Below the pieces are notes generated by a model. That model was given only the letters and a program-made list of their open reading frames with translations. It had not been told where the DNA came from and did not search any database. DNA of 64,000 nt, from NCBI GenBank assembly GCA_002390705.1, contig DGQA01000005.1:86268-150267 (forward strand), given 5' to 3'. Each line of letters opens with the position of its first letter. Position 1 is the stretch's first letter. Positions 26,144-34,840 of the stretch are shown piece by piece. The stretch is from Actinobacteria bacterium UBA4426 (GTDB lineage: Bacteria; Actinomycetota; Actinomycetes; S36-B12). The translations under genes were made by a program, and so were the position numbers.

Positions 26144-26280
26144 GCGCACATTCCTTTCCTCATCAAGTGACATCAACGGTGTCGCACGGATTCACACTAG
26201 AAGTTGTGCAATTCGCCTTTTTCCCCAGAACCATTAAGCCACAGGGTGCCCCCGCGGACAATTCAGATTCGGGGTCGGCT
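26144..26280 (-). promoter_or_regulatory. Long leader, possibly structured, before the Rpf-like gene
   Basis: If transcription starts near 26280, the leader is about 135 nt. It contains, in order on the minus strand, GGGGGCACC, GGCTTAAT, CTTCTA and GAATCCG, spaced somewhat like the conserved blocks of the ydaO/c-di-AMP riboswitch that sits before cell-wall hydrolase genes in actinobacteria. The match is imperfect. Confidence 0.25.
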
Positions 26281-26292
26281 CCCAGTAAATAA

Positions 26293-26308
26293 TGTGATCT
26301 ACGTCACG
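26293..26308. promoter_or_regulatory. CRP/GlxR-type binding site
   Basis: TGTGATCTACGTCACG fits TGTGA-N6-TCACA with one mismatch. It is about 150 bp upstream of the Rpf-like start and beside a TATTTA hexamer (26286-26291, minus strand). The rest of the gap, 26309-26508, shows no convincing gene. Confidence 0.6.
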
Positions 26309-26508
26309 ATCTACTTGATTAATCGTTTAGTTCACCTCTCGGGAGCCGGTCGAGCAGGCAAACAGTTAACAACCATGGACACAAAAGTGCGCAGAAAGTT
26401 GCCAAGATCTCACGATCCAGTGGAACACATAAGGCAATGGCGGCTCCCAGTTACCCGTTCGATCTATCAGGGCAGCAACAGCAGAGCGGATTCTTCACCT
26501 GTTCTGCT

Positions 26509-26524
26509 GCACGTGTTCACGTGC
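26509..26524. repeat. Perfect palindrome over the prenyl-transferase stop
   Basis: GCACGTGTTCACGTGC, 7-bp arms around TT, spanning the stop at 26517-26519. There is no T-run, so a classical terminator is unlikely. Confidence 0.5.
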
Positions 26525-27284
26525 CGAAACGACGATTGCGTTCGGCGTATGCACGAACTGCTCGCAGGAAATCAATTCGCCTGAAGTCTGGCCAAAAAGC
26601 TTCACAGAAATAAAACTCCGAGTGAGCGCTTTGCCACAGAAGAAACCCCGACAAGCGCTGCTCACCGGATGTGCGAATCACTAGATCAGGATCCGGTTGA
26701 CCTTTTGTGTAAAGGTGTTCAGCAATGTGGTCAACGTCAATCAGTTGGGCCAGTTCGTCAAGACTTGTTCCTTGACTTGCATGGTCAGCAAGTAGGGACC
26801 GCACCGCGTCGACCACTTCACGACGCCCGCCGTATCCCACCGCAACGTTGACCAGCGATCCATCAATCTCAGCAGTTGCTTCGGCTGATTCCTTGAGAAG
26901 ATTTGCTGTGTGTGCCGGCAGCAGATCAAGTGCTCCCACAGGATGAATCCGCCAACGACCTTCAGTAACCAGATTGCTCACAGTTGATTCAATAATCGTC
27001 ATTAGCTTCTCAAGCTCAACTTCAGGCCGACTCAAATTATCGGTGGAAAGCAGCCACAGAGTGACAACTTCAACCCCTGACTCATCGCACCAGCCAAGGA
27101 AATCCACAATCTTAGCGGCGCCGGCCGCATGACCATGTGCCGAAGATGAGCCTTGAGCATTGGCCCACCGTCGATTCCCATCAAGGATCACACCCACGTG
27201 CCGCGGAATTCGATCTACCGGAACTTGAGCTGCCAGGTTACGTTCATAGACGCCATAGACGAGATCTTTGAGACCCACCTTCAC
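26517..27284 (-). CDS. uppS: Isoprenyl transferase (Z-prenyl diphosphate synthase)
   Basis: 255 residues of the cis-prenyltransferase family: VILDGNRRWAN holds the catalytic Asp and first diphosphate site, and RTSGEQRLSGFLLWQSAHSE the second. It extends allylic diphosphates with IPP toward lipid carriers for the envelope. Actinobacteria often carry two paralogues, one making short Z-products, so undecaprenyl synthesis is not assured. GTG 27284 follows AAGGG. Confidence 0.88.
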   Translation of the reverse strand: MKVGLKDLVYGVYERNLAAQVPVDRIPRHVGVILDGNRRWANAQGSSSAHGHAAGAAKIVDFLGWCDESGVEVVTLWLLSTDNLSRPEVELEKLMTIIESTVSNLVTEGRWRIHPVGALDLLPAHTANLLKESAEATAEIDGSLVNVAVGYGGRREVVDAVRSLLADHASQGTSLDELAQLIDVDHIAEHLYTKGQPDPDLVIRTSGEQRLSGFLLWQSAHSEFYFCEAFWPDFRRIDFLRAVRAYAERNRRFGT

Positions 27285-27332
27285 CCAGCCCTTTCATCCT
27301 TGAACAGTTCCGCTGCCTACCGACCCCTGAGG

Positions 27333-29348
27333 CTACTCCTCTGCGGCAATCAGATCTCGCAGATGTGGTCTTAGACTAATAAATTCACCCAATTCCTTGG
27401 GGTCGCTCGTCGGAAGCTCACAGATCGTGAATCTACAGACTTGAGCGTGGTTCGCTTCGCCATGCACCCAACGGATTTCCGGGCATAAGGGTGAGAGCAG
27501 AGCCAGTCGAGCAAACTTGGCGCTTTCGGGGCCACTCACCACGACCTCCCAAGGACCCTGGGCCAGCGACCACATGGCTACGAGACCCCAACCCACTGCC
27601 CTTGGGGATCTCAGCGCCAACTGGGGAACTACTCCCAGGGCCTGCTCAGCCCTGATTCTCAATTGCAAGAAATCACTCGGAGCAAGCGCACTAAAGCGAA
27701 CCAGGAGATTCGCCATGGAAAACCATCCTGATGGCTCTGCATTGTCTGCAAAGTCACGCGGCCTACGAATCAGTTTTTCAGAATCTCGCGCAGTGTCGAA
27801 GAAACCACCATTACCGTCGTCAAAAAACTCAAGGGCGGTGTCCATCAAGGTACGAGCCAGACTCAGCCACTCTGGCGCCCCGGTCACTTCATAGAGAGTC
27901 AATAGCCCCTCTGCCAAATTCGAGTAGTCATCAAGCACTCCCGAATTTTTGCCAGGGACACCATTGCGCGAAGTTCGTGACAGGCTGCTCGGGCGCGAGC
28001 CAGCTCCCAAGTGGACACTGACGACGCAATCGGCAGCGGCTTCTGCCGCTTGGATCCATTCAGGTTTATCAAAAATCGAGCCTGCCTCCGCCAGGGCGGA
28101 AATAGTTAATCCATTCCATGCGGCAACTACTTTGTCGTCTTGCCCGGGACGGATTCGCTTGCTTCGCGCTTGGAATAACTCCTGCCGAACCCGGGACCAC
28201 AAGTTCGGGTCTTGCGGATCAGTGAGCAACTGCAATGTTGACTTTCCGTGTTCGAAAGTTCCATCTGTGGTGACTTCAAAAAGTTCACACGCCGTATCTG
28301 CGAATTCAGCACCAACAGCTTCCGCAATTTCGCTCGGTGTCCAGGCATAAAACTTTCCTTCTTCACCTTCGCTATCCGCATCAAGAGCAGAGGCAAAAGC
28401 GCCCTCAGGCGTGCGCATCTCACGCAAGAGGAATTCAATGCTTTCCCGGACCACCCGCTCTGCAAGTGGGTTTCCGGTGAGGCGCCACCAGTGGGCATAA
28501 GCCCGAATAAGCAGTGCGTTGTCGTACAACATTTTTTCAAAATGTGGAACAACCCAAGCCTCATCAACGCTGTAGCGGGCAAACCCTCCACCGATTTGGT
28601 CGTAAATCCCGCCACGAGCCATGCCCTCAAGGGATGCGAACGCCATGAGCCCGGCCTGCTGACCCGACTGGGTATCAGTGGTCATGCGTAAAAGAAACTC
28701 CAGAACCATCGATGGCGGGAATTTCGGAGCGGCACCAAATCCCGCGTTCTCGCTATCAAATGACTCCTGCAATCCGTTTACTGCTCCACGCAAAAACTCC
28801 AAGTACTGCTCGTCGTCCAGTGCCGTCAAATCAGTCGCATCAAATTCTTGGGTCCGATTATCCAATGCGCTGATGATCCGTTTTCCTACCTGCAAGATCT
28901 CTTGCTTTCGCTCAACCCAAGTATCGGAAATTGATTGGATCAATTGGCCAAAACTAGGAAGCCCATGATGCGAGGTCGGTGGGAAATAGGTTCCGGCATA
29001 AAACGGCCGGCCTTCATGGTCAATAAACACCGACATGGGCCAACCACCGTGACCGGTCATGGCAACCGTTGCTTCCATATAGATGGAATCAATATCAGGA
29101 CGCTCTTCACGATCTACCTTGATATTGACAAAATGCTCGTTAAGAAATTTCGCCACATCTGGATTCTCGAATGACTCATGGGCCATGACATGGCACCAAT
29201 GGCAGGCTGAATACCCAATGCTGAGAAAAATAGGGACATCACGTGCGCGAGCATGTTCGAAAGCTTCTTCGGACCATTCCCACCAGTCGACTGGGTTATC
29301 TGCGTGCTGCAGCAGGTACGGCGAAGTGGAGTGGGACAGGCGATTCAC
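27333..29348 (-). CDS. DUF255 thioredoxin-domain protein (YyaL/SSP411-like)
   Basis: 671 residues. The N-terminal thioredoxin-like domain (about 1-160) has YSACHWCHVMAHESFE and the start NRLSHSTSPYLLQHADNPVDWW. An (alpha/alpha)6-barrel region resembling sugar epimerases follows (about 200-640). The family is conserved from bacteria to humans with no settled enzymatic role. GTG 29348 has TACGCT seven bases upstream. Confidence 0.9.
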   Translation of the reverse strand: MNRLSHSTSPYLLQHADNPVDWWEWSEEAFEHARARDVPIFLSIGYSACHWCHVMAHESFENPDVAKFLNEHFVNIKVDREERPDIDSIYMEATVAMTGHGGWPMSVFIDHEGRPFYAGTYFPPTSHHGLPSFGQLIQSISDTWVERKQEILQVGKRIISALDNRTQEFDATDLTALDDEQYLEFLRGAVNGLQESFDSENAGFGAAPKFPPSMVLEFLLRMTTDTQSGQQAGLMAFASLEGMARGGIYDQIGGGFARYSVDEAWVVPHFEKMLYDNALLIRAYAHWWRLTGNPLAERVVRESIEFLLREMRTPEGAFASALDADSEGEEGKFYAWTPSEIAEAVGAEFADTACELFEVTTDGTFEHGKSTLQLLTDPQDPNLWSRVRQELFQARSKRIRPGQDDKVVAAWNGLTISALAEAGSIFDKPEWIQAAEAAADCVVSVHLGAGSRPSSLSRTSRNGVPGKNSGVLDDYSNLAEGLLTLYEVTGAPEWLSLARTLMDTALEFFDDGNGGFFDTARDSEKLIRRPRDFADNAEPSGWFSMANLLVRFSALAPSDFLQLRIRAEQALGVVPQLALRSPRAVGWGLVAMWSLAQGPWEVVVSGPESAKFARLALLSPLCPEIRWVHGEANHAQVCRFTICELPTSDPKELGEFISLRPHLRDLIAAEE

Positions 29349-29355
29349 ATGCGGT

Positions 29356-29361
29356 AGCGTA
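29356..29361 (-). promoter_or_regulatory. -10 for the DUF255 gene
   Basis: TACGCT, seven bases before GTG 29348. Confidence 0.45.
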
Positions 29362-29414
29362 ACTTGTACGGTCTAAAAGGGAAACATACACGGACGTAAC
29401 AGCGAAGGAGTTGC

Positions 29415-29588
29415 ATGTTCGAAAAAGCAAAAAAAGAATATGATGAAGCAATAGATCGAAACATCACATTAGGTGAGTTAGCCAATCAAAAAACAAGTAC
29501 CGCAGAACCCAAGTCTCACCGGGTGCTCAGCAAGGTCATTATTTTCTCTGCCATGGCAATTGCTATTGCATTGCTGATTATTCTTTAA
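29415..29588 (+). CDS. 57-residue tail-anchored small protein
   Basis: Small ORF starting MFEKAKKEYDEAIDRNITLG, with an amphipathic acidic/basic N-terminal half and one C-terminal membrane helix (about 41-57, VIIFSAMAIAIALLIIL) ending at the stop, so it is probably tail-anchored. Support: a near-ideal Shine-Dalgarno AAGGAG five bases before ATG 29415. It is divergent from the DUF255 gene and its last 11 bp overlap the SPFH gene on the other strand. No family recognised. A link to the SPFH/NfeD membrane complex is only positional. Confidence 0.65.
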   Translation: MFEKAKKEYDEAIDRNITLGELANQKTSTAEPKSHRVLSKVIIFSAMAIAIALLIIL

Positions 29589-30486
29589 CGAATCCCTTTT
29601 TTAACACTTCCATTGCTCCCGTGAGTTCACTGGGGATCACCCACACTTTATTCGCATCTCCTTGTGCGATTCCTGGCAGAGTTTCTAAATAGCGGTGTGC
29701 CAAAGCCGAAGCAGACGGGTTGGCCTCGTGGATCGCCCCGTAAACTTTCTCCAGCGCAGCAGCCTCACCTTGAGCTCTTACTACTGCGGCTTCTGCCTCC
29801 GCGTTCGCTCGGACAACCTCAGATTCGGCAAAGCCTTGAGCCATGAGAATTGCACTTTGCTTCTCACCCTCCGCCGTAAGGATCGCGCTTTGCTTTTCTC
29901 CTTCTGCAATCAAAATGGCGGCGCGGCGCTCCCGCTCAGCTTTGAGTTGCTTCTCCATGGATTCTTGTACCGACTTAGGTGGGTCAATTGCCTTAAGCTC
30001 AACCCGGTTGACCCGAATACCCCACTTACCAGTTGCTTCGTCAAGGACCCCTCGCAGCTGGCCATTGATTTCATCACGGGAAGTCAAGGTTTGCTCAAGG
30101 TCCATGGAACCGATCACATTTCGCAATGTGGTTACCGTGAGTTGCTCAATTCCCACCAGGAAACTCGAAATCTCGTAGGTCGCTGCTTTAGGGTCGGTGA
30201 CCTGGAAGTACACCACAGAGTCAATAGAAACTACCAAGTTGTCTTCAGTGATTACCGGTTGTGGTGGGAAAGATGCAACCTGCTCCCGCATGTCTACTCG
30301 GTCACGAATTCGGTCAACAAACGGAATCAGAATTGTAAGGCCCGGTGTTAGGGTGCGCTGAAATCGCCCAAGTCGCTCAACAACTCCTGTGCTAGCTTGA
30401 TTTATAATTACCACTGTTCGTGTAAGCATGAGTAGCAACACGGCTAGTACTCCAAGAGCACCTATGATTACGCCGGCCAAATCCAT
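29578..30486 (-). CDS. SPFH/Band 7 (stomatin-like) membrane protein
   Basis: 302 residues. One N-terminal membrane segment (about 4-24), the SPFH core (GVVERLGRFQRTLTPGLTIL, SVVYFQVTDPKAATYEI) and an Ala/Glu-rich coiled coil with the duplicated EGEKQSAIL. Such proteins form large membrane cages or microdomains, often with an NfeD partner. ATG 30486 has AAGGAG six bases upstream and the NfeD gene lies 19 bp before it, so they form an operon. Confidence 0.9.
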   Translation of the reverse strand: MDLAGVIIGALGVLAVLLLMLTRTVVIINQASTGVVERLGRFQRTLTPGLTILIPFVDRIRDRVDMREQVASFPPQPVITEDNLVVSIDSVVYFQVTDPKAATYEISSFLVGIEQLTVTTLRNVIGSMDLEQTLTSRDEINGQLRGVLDEATGKWGIRVNRVELKAIDPPKSVQESMEKQLKAERERRAAILIAEGEKQSAILTAEGEKQSAILMAQGFAESEVVRANAEAEAAVVRAQGEAAALEKVYGAIHEANPSASALAHRYLETLPGIAQGDANKVWVIPSELTGAMEVLKKGFVKE

Positions 30487-30505
30487 GACAACTCCTTAAT
30501 TATCT

Positions 30506-30961
30506 TTAGTCGAGTGGGAAAATCAGCGCGGTTGCGCCATCAATTCGAGAAACACACACCCGTGAATTGGGTTCAATGGGTTCGAGTGCGAGATCAGGAT
30601 CGAGTCGCGCACTCCACGTTTCGCCCTTAAGCTTGACCCGTCCTTCGTGCATTGTGACACTACCGAGGGTAAGCGCTTCAGCGCCGGGGAGCGTATCGAC
30701 ACCAGTGCGAGCGCCAATAGGAACTCTGGCGAATCTCTTAAGGGCAAACGGGCGGATCGCAAAAATTCCCAGGAGTGTAATTGCAGCGGTCACAACAACC
30801 TGAATAATTACTGGAGCGCCCACAGCTGCCGCAGCAAGGCCGCCGAGCGAACCAACAGCAAGCAGGCCAAAGTAAAAAGTGGTCGTGGCAAACTCAAGGC
30901 CCAGTGCGACGCCCGCCATTAAGCCCCAAAACCAGATCATGTACTCCACTGTAATACCCAA
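30506..30961 (-). CDS. NfeD-family membrane protein
   Basis: 151 residues. Hydrophobic helices span about 6-75, followed by an OB-fold domain (about 85-151; EGRVKLKGETWSARLD) typical of short NfeD proteins. NfeD binds stomatin-like partners in membrane microdomains. TTG 30961 or GTG 30949 are possible starts; neither is certain. Divergent from ung. Confidence 0.8.
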   Translation of the reverse strand: MGITVEYMIWFWGLMAGVALGLEFATTTFYFGLLAVGSLGGLAAAAVGAPVIIQVVVTAAITLLGIFAIRPFALKRFARVPIGARTGVDTLPGAEALTLGSVTMHEGRVKLKGETWSARLDPDLALEPIEPNSRVCVSRIDGATALIFPLD

Positions 30962-31003
30962 TGCCTACTTTGGCACAGGTAGCCAAAGCTTGCGTCGGTC
31001 ATC

Positions 31004-31009
31004 TAACCT
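31004..31009 (+). promoter_or_regulatory. -10 for ung
   Basis: TAACCT, six bases before ATG 31016; it touches the alternative GTG 31010, which favours the ATG. Confidence 0.55.
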
Positions 31010-31015
31010 GTGGGA

Positions 31016-31690
31016 ATGCTTTCTCCCATCGAAAGTGCCGTGCACCCGAGTTGGCTGCCAGCACTTGATGCTCTATCTGACGAGATTTCTTCAATCCAGG
31101 ACTTCCTCGATGCCGAAACCAAAAGCGGCCACAATTGGCTCCCGGCTCCTGAAAATGTCCTACGGGCTTTTGCTCAACCCTTGGATCGGGTCAAAGTGGT
31201 GATTCTCGGACAAGATCCATACCCAACCCCCGGTCACAGCAGTGGTCTTGCCTTCTCGGTCGCACCTGGCATCGCCTTACCGCGCACTTTATCGAATATT
31301 TTCAGTGAACTGCAGAGCGATCTTGGCGTGAATGCTCCCATGAGCGGGGATCTGACCCCCTGGTCTCGGCAAGGGGTTTTATTATTGAACTCGGTGCTCA
31401 CGGTGCAAAGTGGGGCAACGGGCAGTCACCGCGGGAAAGGGTGGGAGCAGGTGACCGGCGCTGCACTGAATGCATTAAAGAGTAGGCCCAGTGGTGCACC
31501 AGTGGCAATCTTGTGGGGAAAAGCCGCCCAGCAGTGCGGTGGCGATTTTGATCCTCGCGGTGTGATTTCCAGTCCGCATCCCAGCCCCCTTTCAGCACAC
31601 CGAGGATTTTGGGGGAGTAAGCCATTTAGTCGGGCGAATGACTTACTGATCCAAGCGGGTATCGCCCCTATTGAGTGGGAGCTCGCTTAA
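31016..31690 (+). CDS. ung: Uracil-DNA glycosylase
   Basis: 224 residues, family 1 UDG that excises uracil from DNA. Catalytic Asp in ILGQDPYPTPGHSSGLAFS; DNA-intercalating loop with catalytic His in HPSPLSAHRGFWG. The last 23 bp overlap the convergent DUF3817 gene. Confidence 0.95.
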   Translation: MLSPIESAVHPSWLPALDALSDEISSIQDFLDAETKSGHNWLPAPENVLRAFAQPLDRVKVVILGQDPYPTPGHSSGLAFSVAPGIALPRTLSNIFSELQSDLGVNAPMSGDLTPWSRQGVLLLNSVLTVQSGATGSHRGKGWEQVTGAALNALKSRPSGAPVAILWGKAAQQCGGDFDPRGVISSPHPSPLSAHRGFWGSKPFSRANDLLIQAGIAPIEWELA

Positions 31691-32015
31691 TAGGTAGTGA
31701 ACCGACGTAACGGTGCATAACAAAATCCGCGTAAAAAGACGCAAATGGAATTGTCCCGGCAAGGAGCAGGGCCAGCGTCTTAAAAATTGGGAACCGCAAA
31801 AGAAATGCCAGGTTAACCGCGGCGATCAAGTAGGCGAAATACAGCCAGCCGTGAGCAATCCACAAAATACTGTAGAGAAGTGGCTTGCCACCTTCCGTTC
31901 CGTAGTTCCCGAGCACATAACCGTAGAGCGCCCATAGTGAGGCGACAGCCAAAACAACTCCCGTGACCCACGCCATGATCCTGAATGCCAACAGCGCCGT
32001 GGGAATTTTGTTCAT
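31668..32015 (-). CDS. DUF3817 membrane protein
   Basis: 115 residues with three hydrophobic helices (about 8-32, 47-70 and 75-98) and the family-like LLYSILWIAHGWLYFAYLIA. DUF3817 proteins are small actinobacterial and firmicute membrane proteins without known function. ATG 32015 with TAGGCT six bases upstream. Confidence 0.75.
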   Translation of the reverse strand: MNKIPTALLAFRIMAWVTGVVLAVASLWALYGYVLGNYGTEGGKPLLYSILWIAHGWLYFAYLIAAVNLAFLLRFPIFKTLALLLAGTIPFASFYADFVMHRYVGSLPIKRAPTQ

Positions 32016-32021
32016 GAACGA

Positions 32022-32027
32022 AGCCTA
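32022..32027 (-). promoter_or_regulatory. -10 for the DUF3817 gene
   Basis: TAGGCT, six bases before ATG 32015. Confidence 0.55.
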
Positions 32028-32030
32028 CGT

Positions 32031-32939
32031 TCAGCCGAGTTCATTTGCCAAGGGTGGCATGGCACCTGCACGTTGACAAGTGACTGCAGCCACCGAAATC
32101 CCAAATTGGACTGCACTACGGATTTTCTCAACATCTCGTGTATCTCGGCGAGTCCAATTACGGGTATCCCAATAGGAAAGGAAGCCACCACTAAATGAAT
32201 CACCGGCTCCTACCGTGTCCACTACCTCGATTTTGGGAACATCGCAGTCGAATTGCGCACCTTCACCGAATACACGAACACTTTTAGATCCATCGGTGAA
32301 CAACACAACTGCACTGGATTGTTCGTGGATCTGCCTTGCTGCATCAACGTGACTAAGGCTCGGAAACATGTAATCCAAGTCGTCGCCACTGACCTTAATC
32401 ACATCGGCGCGATCAAGTGAAGTATTGAAACTCTCCCAAAATTGTGTTGGGTCATCCATCACACTAGGTCGAGCGTTCGGATCCATCATTAATAATTGAT
32501 CTTCACCCATTGCCGAGACGACCGCGCGGGTTGCGCTGGATAGAGGCTCAAAAATTAATGCCAGAGTTCCTATATGGACCGCCACTGCACTTGGGTTAAC
32601 AGCTGCGAGCGCGATTTCCGGGGTAACCGAAAGCGACGAAGTGCCACAGATCAGAAATTGATAGGACGCCGAACCGCTTTCATCCAAAGAGGCGATGGCC
32701 AACGTGGTTGGGGCAGCGCAATGCTGCTCAATTGCACAATTAACATTGTCAGACTCCAGTAGACGACTAATTCGCTTACCCAGAGCATCTTGGGAGATTC
32801 CACCCAGAAAAGACACTTCAGTACCCAGCCGAGCAATTGTGCGAGCCGTGTTTACCGGGCCTCCCCCGACAACAGAATCGATTTCCCCCTGTGGCGAAAC
32901 GATTATGTCAATCAAGGCCTCGCCCATCACCTGAATCAC
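32031..32939 (-). CDS. PfkB-family carbohydrate kinase
   Basis: 302 residues, ribokinase fold. Signature 1 GGGPVNTARTIARLG (about 26-40); signature 2 DTVGAGDSFSGG with the catalytic Asp (about 241-252). Sequence resembles fructokinase-type members, but the sugar cannot be read from sequence. GTG 32939 overlaps the SURF1 stop by 4 bp, giving translational coupling. Confidence 0.85.
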   Translation of the reverse strand: MIQVMGEALIDIIVSPQGEIDSVVGGGPVNTARTIARLGTEVSFLGGISQDALGKRISRLLESDNVNCAIEQHCAAPTTLAIASLDESGSASYQFLICGTSSLSVTPEIALAAVNPSAVAVHIGTLALIFEPLSSATRAVVSAMGEDQLLMMDPNARPSVMDDPTQFWESFNTSLDRADVIKVSGDDLDYMFPSLSHVDAARQIHEQSSAVVLFTDGSKSVRVFGEGAQFDCDVPKIEVVDTVGAGDSFSGGFLSYWDTRNWTRRDTRDVEKIRSAVQFGISVAAVTCQRAGAMPPLANELG

Positions 32940-33655
32940 GTGCGCAACTTACTACCTACGATCAGCCAACGAACGTAGACCGCCACGGCAAAGAGGGCAA
33001 AAATCCACCATTGGATTGCGTAAAAGAAGTTCTGTAATGGGAACGCCACGTCCCCCGTCGCAATAGTGGGCGGAACCATCTCCGGAGCGTTCGCTGTTAC
33101 CAGCTCCTGGTCTTGCATGACGATAAACCCATCAAGTAAGTCGGCATTCCACAGTTCCGATAGTTGCCGGGAATCAATCACCACAACTTTGCCATTTTGA
33201 TCACCCGCGGAATCATAAAAAGATTCATTGGGTTGCAGAACACCCTTGATATTGACTTGTTGTTCAGAAGTTGCGAAGACCGCACCTTCGGGGACCCAAC
33301 CCCTCACAACCGCAACTGATCGTCCGCTGTCGAGCATGAATGAAGAAACAATCCATTCGCCTGCGACGGATTCAGAAGAAAGCCTGCTACTGACTCGAAC
33401 CTGATCCATGGAACTAAACGCTCCAAATGCGGTAACAGTTCGACCGTAGTCTTCCGATTTCATCGGTTGGAATACGTCGGTAATAGAAACCGCGGCTGTC
33501 GTTGCCGCACGCTTGGCATCCAAAATATCTTGGGTTCGATCCCATTGCCATTTACCAAGGAAAAAGAAAAGTACGCACACGAAGATTAATGACAGCAATG
33601 CCAAGATTGACGTCAGAGTGTGCGCCCGCGACCACAGCTCACTGCTTCGAGGCAT
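32936..33655 (-). CDS. SURF1-family protein
   Basis: 239 residues from ATG 33655 (frame open to 33682). Two membrane helices (about 17-37 and 213-233) flank a periplasmic domain with LGKWQWDRTQ near the first helix and VVRGWVP. SURF1 helps insert haem a in cytochrome aa3 oxidase, so aerobic respiration is implied. The start overlaps the end of the 79-residue membrane protein gene by 17 bp. Confidence 0.85.
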   Translation of the reverse strand: MPRSSELWSRAHTLTSILALLSLIFVCVLFFFLGKWQWDRTQDILDAKRAATTAAVSITDVFQPMKSEDYGRTVTAFGAFSSMDQVRVSSRLSSESVAGEWIVSSFMLDSGRSVAVVRGWVPEGAVFATSEQQVNIKGVLQPNESFYDSAGDQNGKVVVIDSRQLSELWNADLLDGFIVMQDQELVTANAPEMVPPTIATGDVAFPLQNFFYAIQWWIFALFAVAVYVRWLIVGSKLRT

Positions 33656-33878
33656 CAGGATCTTGCTCGGCGCTCTCTTCATTATGCGTTATGTCACCGG
33701 AATCCGGCTCACTAGGAACTTCACTCCGCCCACGTGGAAGATCGGGATCAATTCGCTTCATTTGACGATTCATGTTGAGCCACAGCAAAACCAAGGCAAT
33801 CGCGATGAGCAATACGAAAAGTCCAGCGATCGGCCCGGCGCCGTCAATAATTGTGCTGAGATCAGATTCACTATCCAT
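33639..33878 (-). CDS. Small single-pass membrane protein
   Basis: 79 residues. One membrane helix (about 14-35) is followed by a basic patch (MNRQMKRIDPDLPRGR) and an acidic tail (EPDSGDITHNEESAEQDPD). Similar short proteins lie between mca and SURF1-like genes in actinobacteria. No function known. It begins 12 bp after the mca stop and overlaps SURF1, so it is part of the mca-PfkB gene run. Confidence 0.6.
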   Translation of the reverse strand: MDSESDLSTIIDGAGPIAGLFVLLIAIALVLLWLNMNRQMKRIDPDLPRGRSEVPSEPDSGDITHNEESAEQDPDASKQ

Positions 33879-33890
33879 AGTGGTCCAACT

Positions 33891-34793
33891 CTAATCCTCG
33901 GTTGGTTTCCCGCGTAGGCCGGCAAAAAGGTCAGTCTCGGGCAACGCTGTCTCGACTAGGCTCGAAGCCAACTGAAATTCCTCGGTTGGCCATGCTTGCT
34001 GCTGCAGTTGGGTTGACACCGCGAACCAACGGCCATCGGGTTCAATCTGGGTTGCATGGGCCTTGAGGGCGGCATCTCGAATCGGGAAGTAACGCGCACA
34101 TTCAACGCTCGTGGTGATCCGGTCCTCCTCCCCTGGCTTGTCTTCCCATTTGGCCAACCACTCTCCATACGGTGATTCGGTTTCCCGCTCGATGAGTAAA
34201 TTGTGCAGAGCCAATACTCGCGCCTTGTGGAACTGCTGGTTGTAATAAACCTTCTGCACCTGGTGATCAGGACCAAGCTCTGGGTGCGCCTCTGGGTCGG
34301 CCGCCGCCGCAATTGCCGCAATTGTGACTACATGGGTCTGCACATGATCTGGGTGAGGGTATCCACCATTTTCGTCGTAGGTGGTGACAACCTGCGGACG
34401 GAACTCCCGCAAAAGCTTGACCAGCGGCGGAACGCTGATCGCCAGAGGAACCAGCGCGAATGCGTCTTCGGGGAGGGGTTCTTCCTCTGTGACATCTGAG
34501 TCTGGGAAACCTGAGTCTATGAAACCCAGCCACTCATGTCTGACCCCAAGAATTCTCGCCGCTTCGGCCATCTCGAACTGGCGCACCTTGTGAATTCCAT
34601 GCAGGTCAACTAGTTCTTGAACCTGTTTATTGATGACATCGCCCCGCTCGCCCCCGGTGCATGAGACCACCATCACCTCAATGCCCTCGTCGACGTACCT
34701 TGCCGTGGTTGCTGCACCTTTGCTGGACTCATCATCCGGGTGGGCATGAATAGCCATCAAACGCAATGGAGTTGGGGTGGGCTTGTTTTTCAC
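33891..34793 (-). CDS. mca: Mycothiol S-conjugate amidase
   Basis: 300 residues, LmbE fold. Zinc and catalytic motifs HAHPDDESSKGA and GGYPHPDHVQTH. Compared with MshB it has KGA after the first motif and CTGGERGDV, typical of Mca. It cleaves mycothiol conjugates to mercapturates for detoxification. GTG 34793 is preceded by AGAGGA. Its presence with MshB shows mycothiol metabolism. Confidence 0.92.
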   Translation of the reverse strand: MKNKPTPTPLRLMAIHAHPDDESSKGAATTARYVDEGIEVMVVSCTGGERGDVINKQVQELVDLHGIHKVRQFEMAEAARILGVRHEWLGFIDSGFPDSDVTEEEPLPEDAFALVPLAISVPPLVKLLREFRPQVVTTYDENGGYPHPDHVQTHVVTIAAIAAAADPEAHPELGPDHQVQKVYYNQQFHKARVLALHNLLIERETESPYGEWLAKWEDKPGEEDRITTSVECARYFPIRDAALKAHATQIEPDGRWFAVSTQLQQQAWPTEEFQLASSLVETALPETDLFAGLRGKPTED

Positions 34794-34828
34794 GGGAGCA
34801 TCCTCTCACTCGCGCGGGTAACACTGGC

Positions 34829-34834
34829 TACTGT
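34829..34834 (+). promoter_or_regulatory. -10 for the DUF4307 gene
   Basis: TACTGT, six bases before GTG 34841; a GGAGG lies in the same spacer, so leadered translation is also possible. Confidence 0.4.
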
Positions 34835-34840
34835 GGGAGG

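Noticed and set aside
26509..26524. Rho-independent terminator at GCACGTGTTCACGTGC
   Set aside because: A 2-base loop and no T-run make it a poor terminator.
26204..26584. Plus-strand ORF of 126 codons
   Set aside because: It crosses the regulatory region and the end of the prenyl transferase, with no ribosome site or family.
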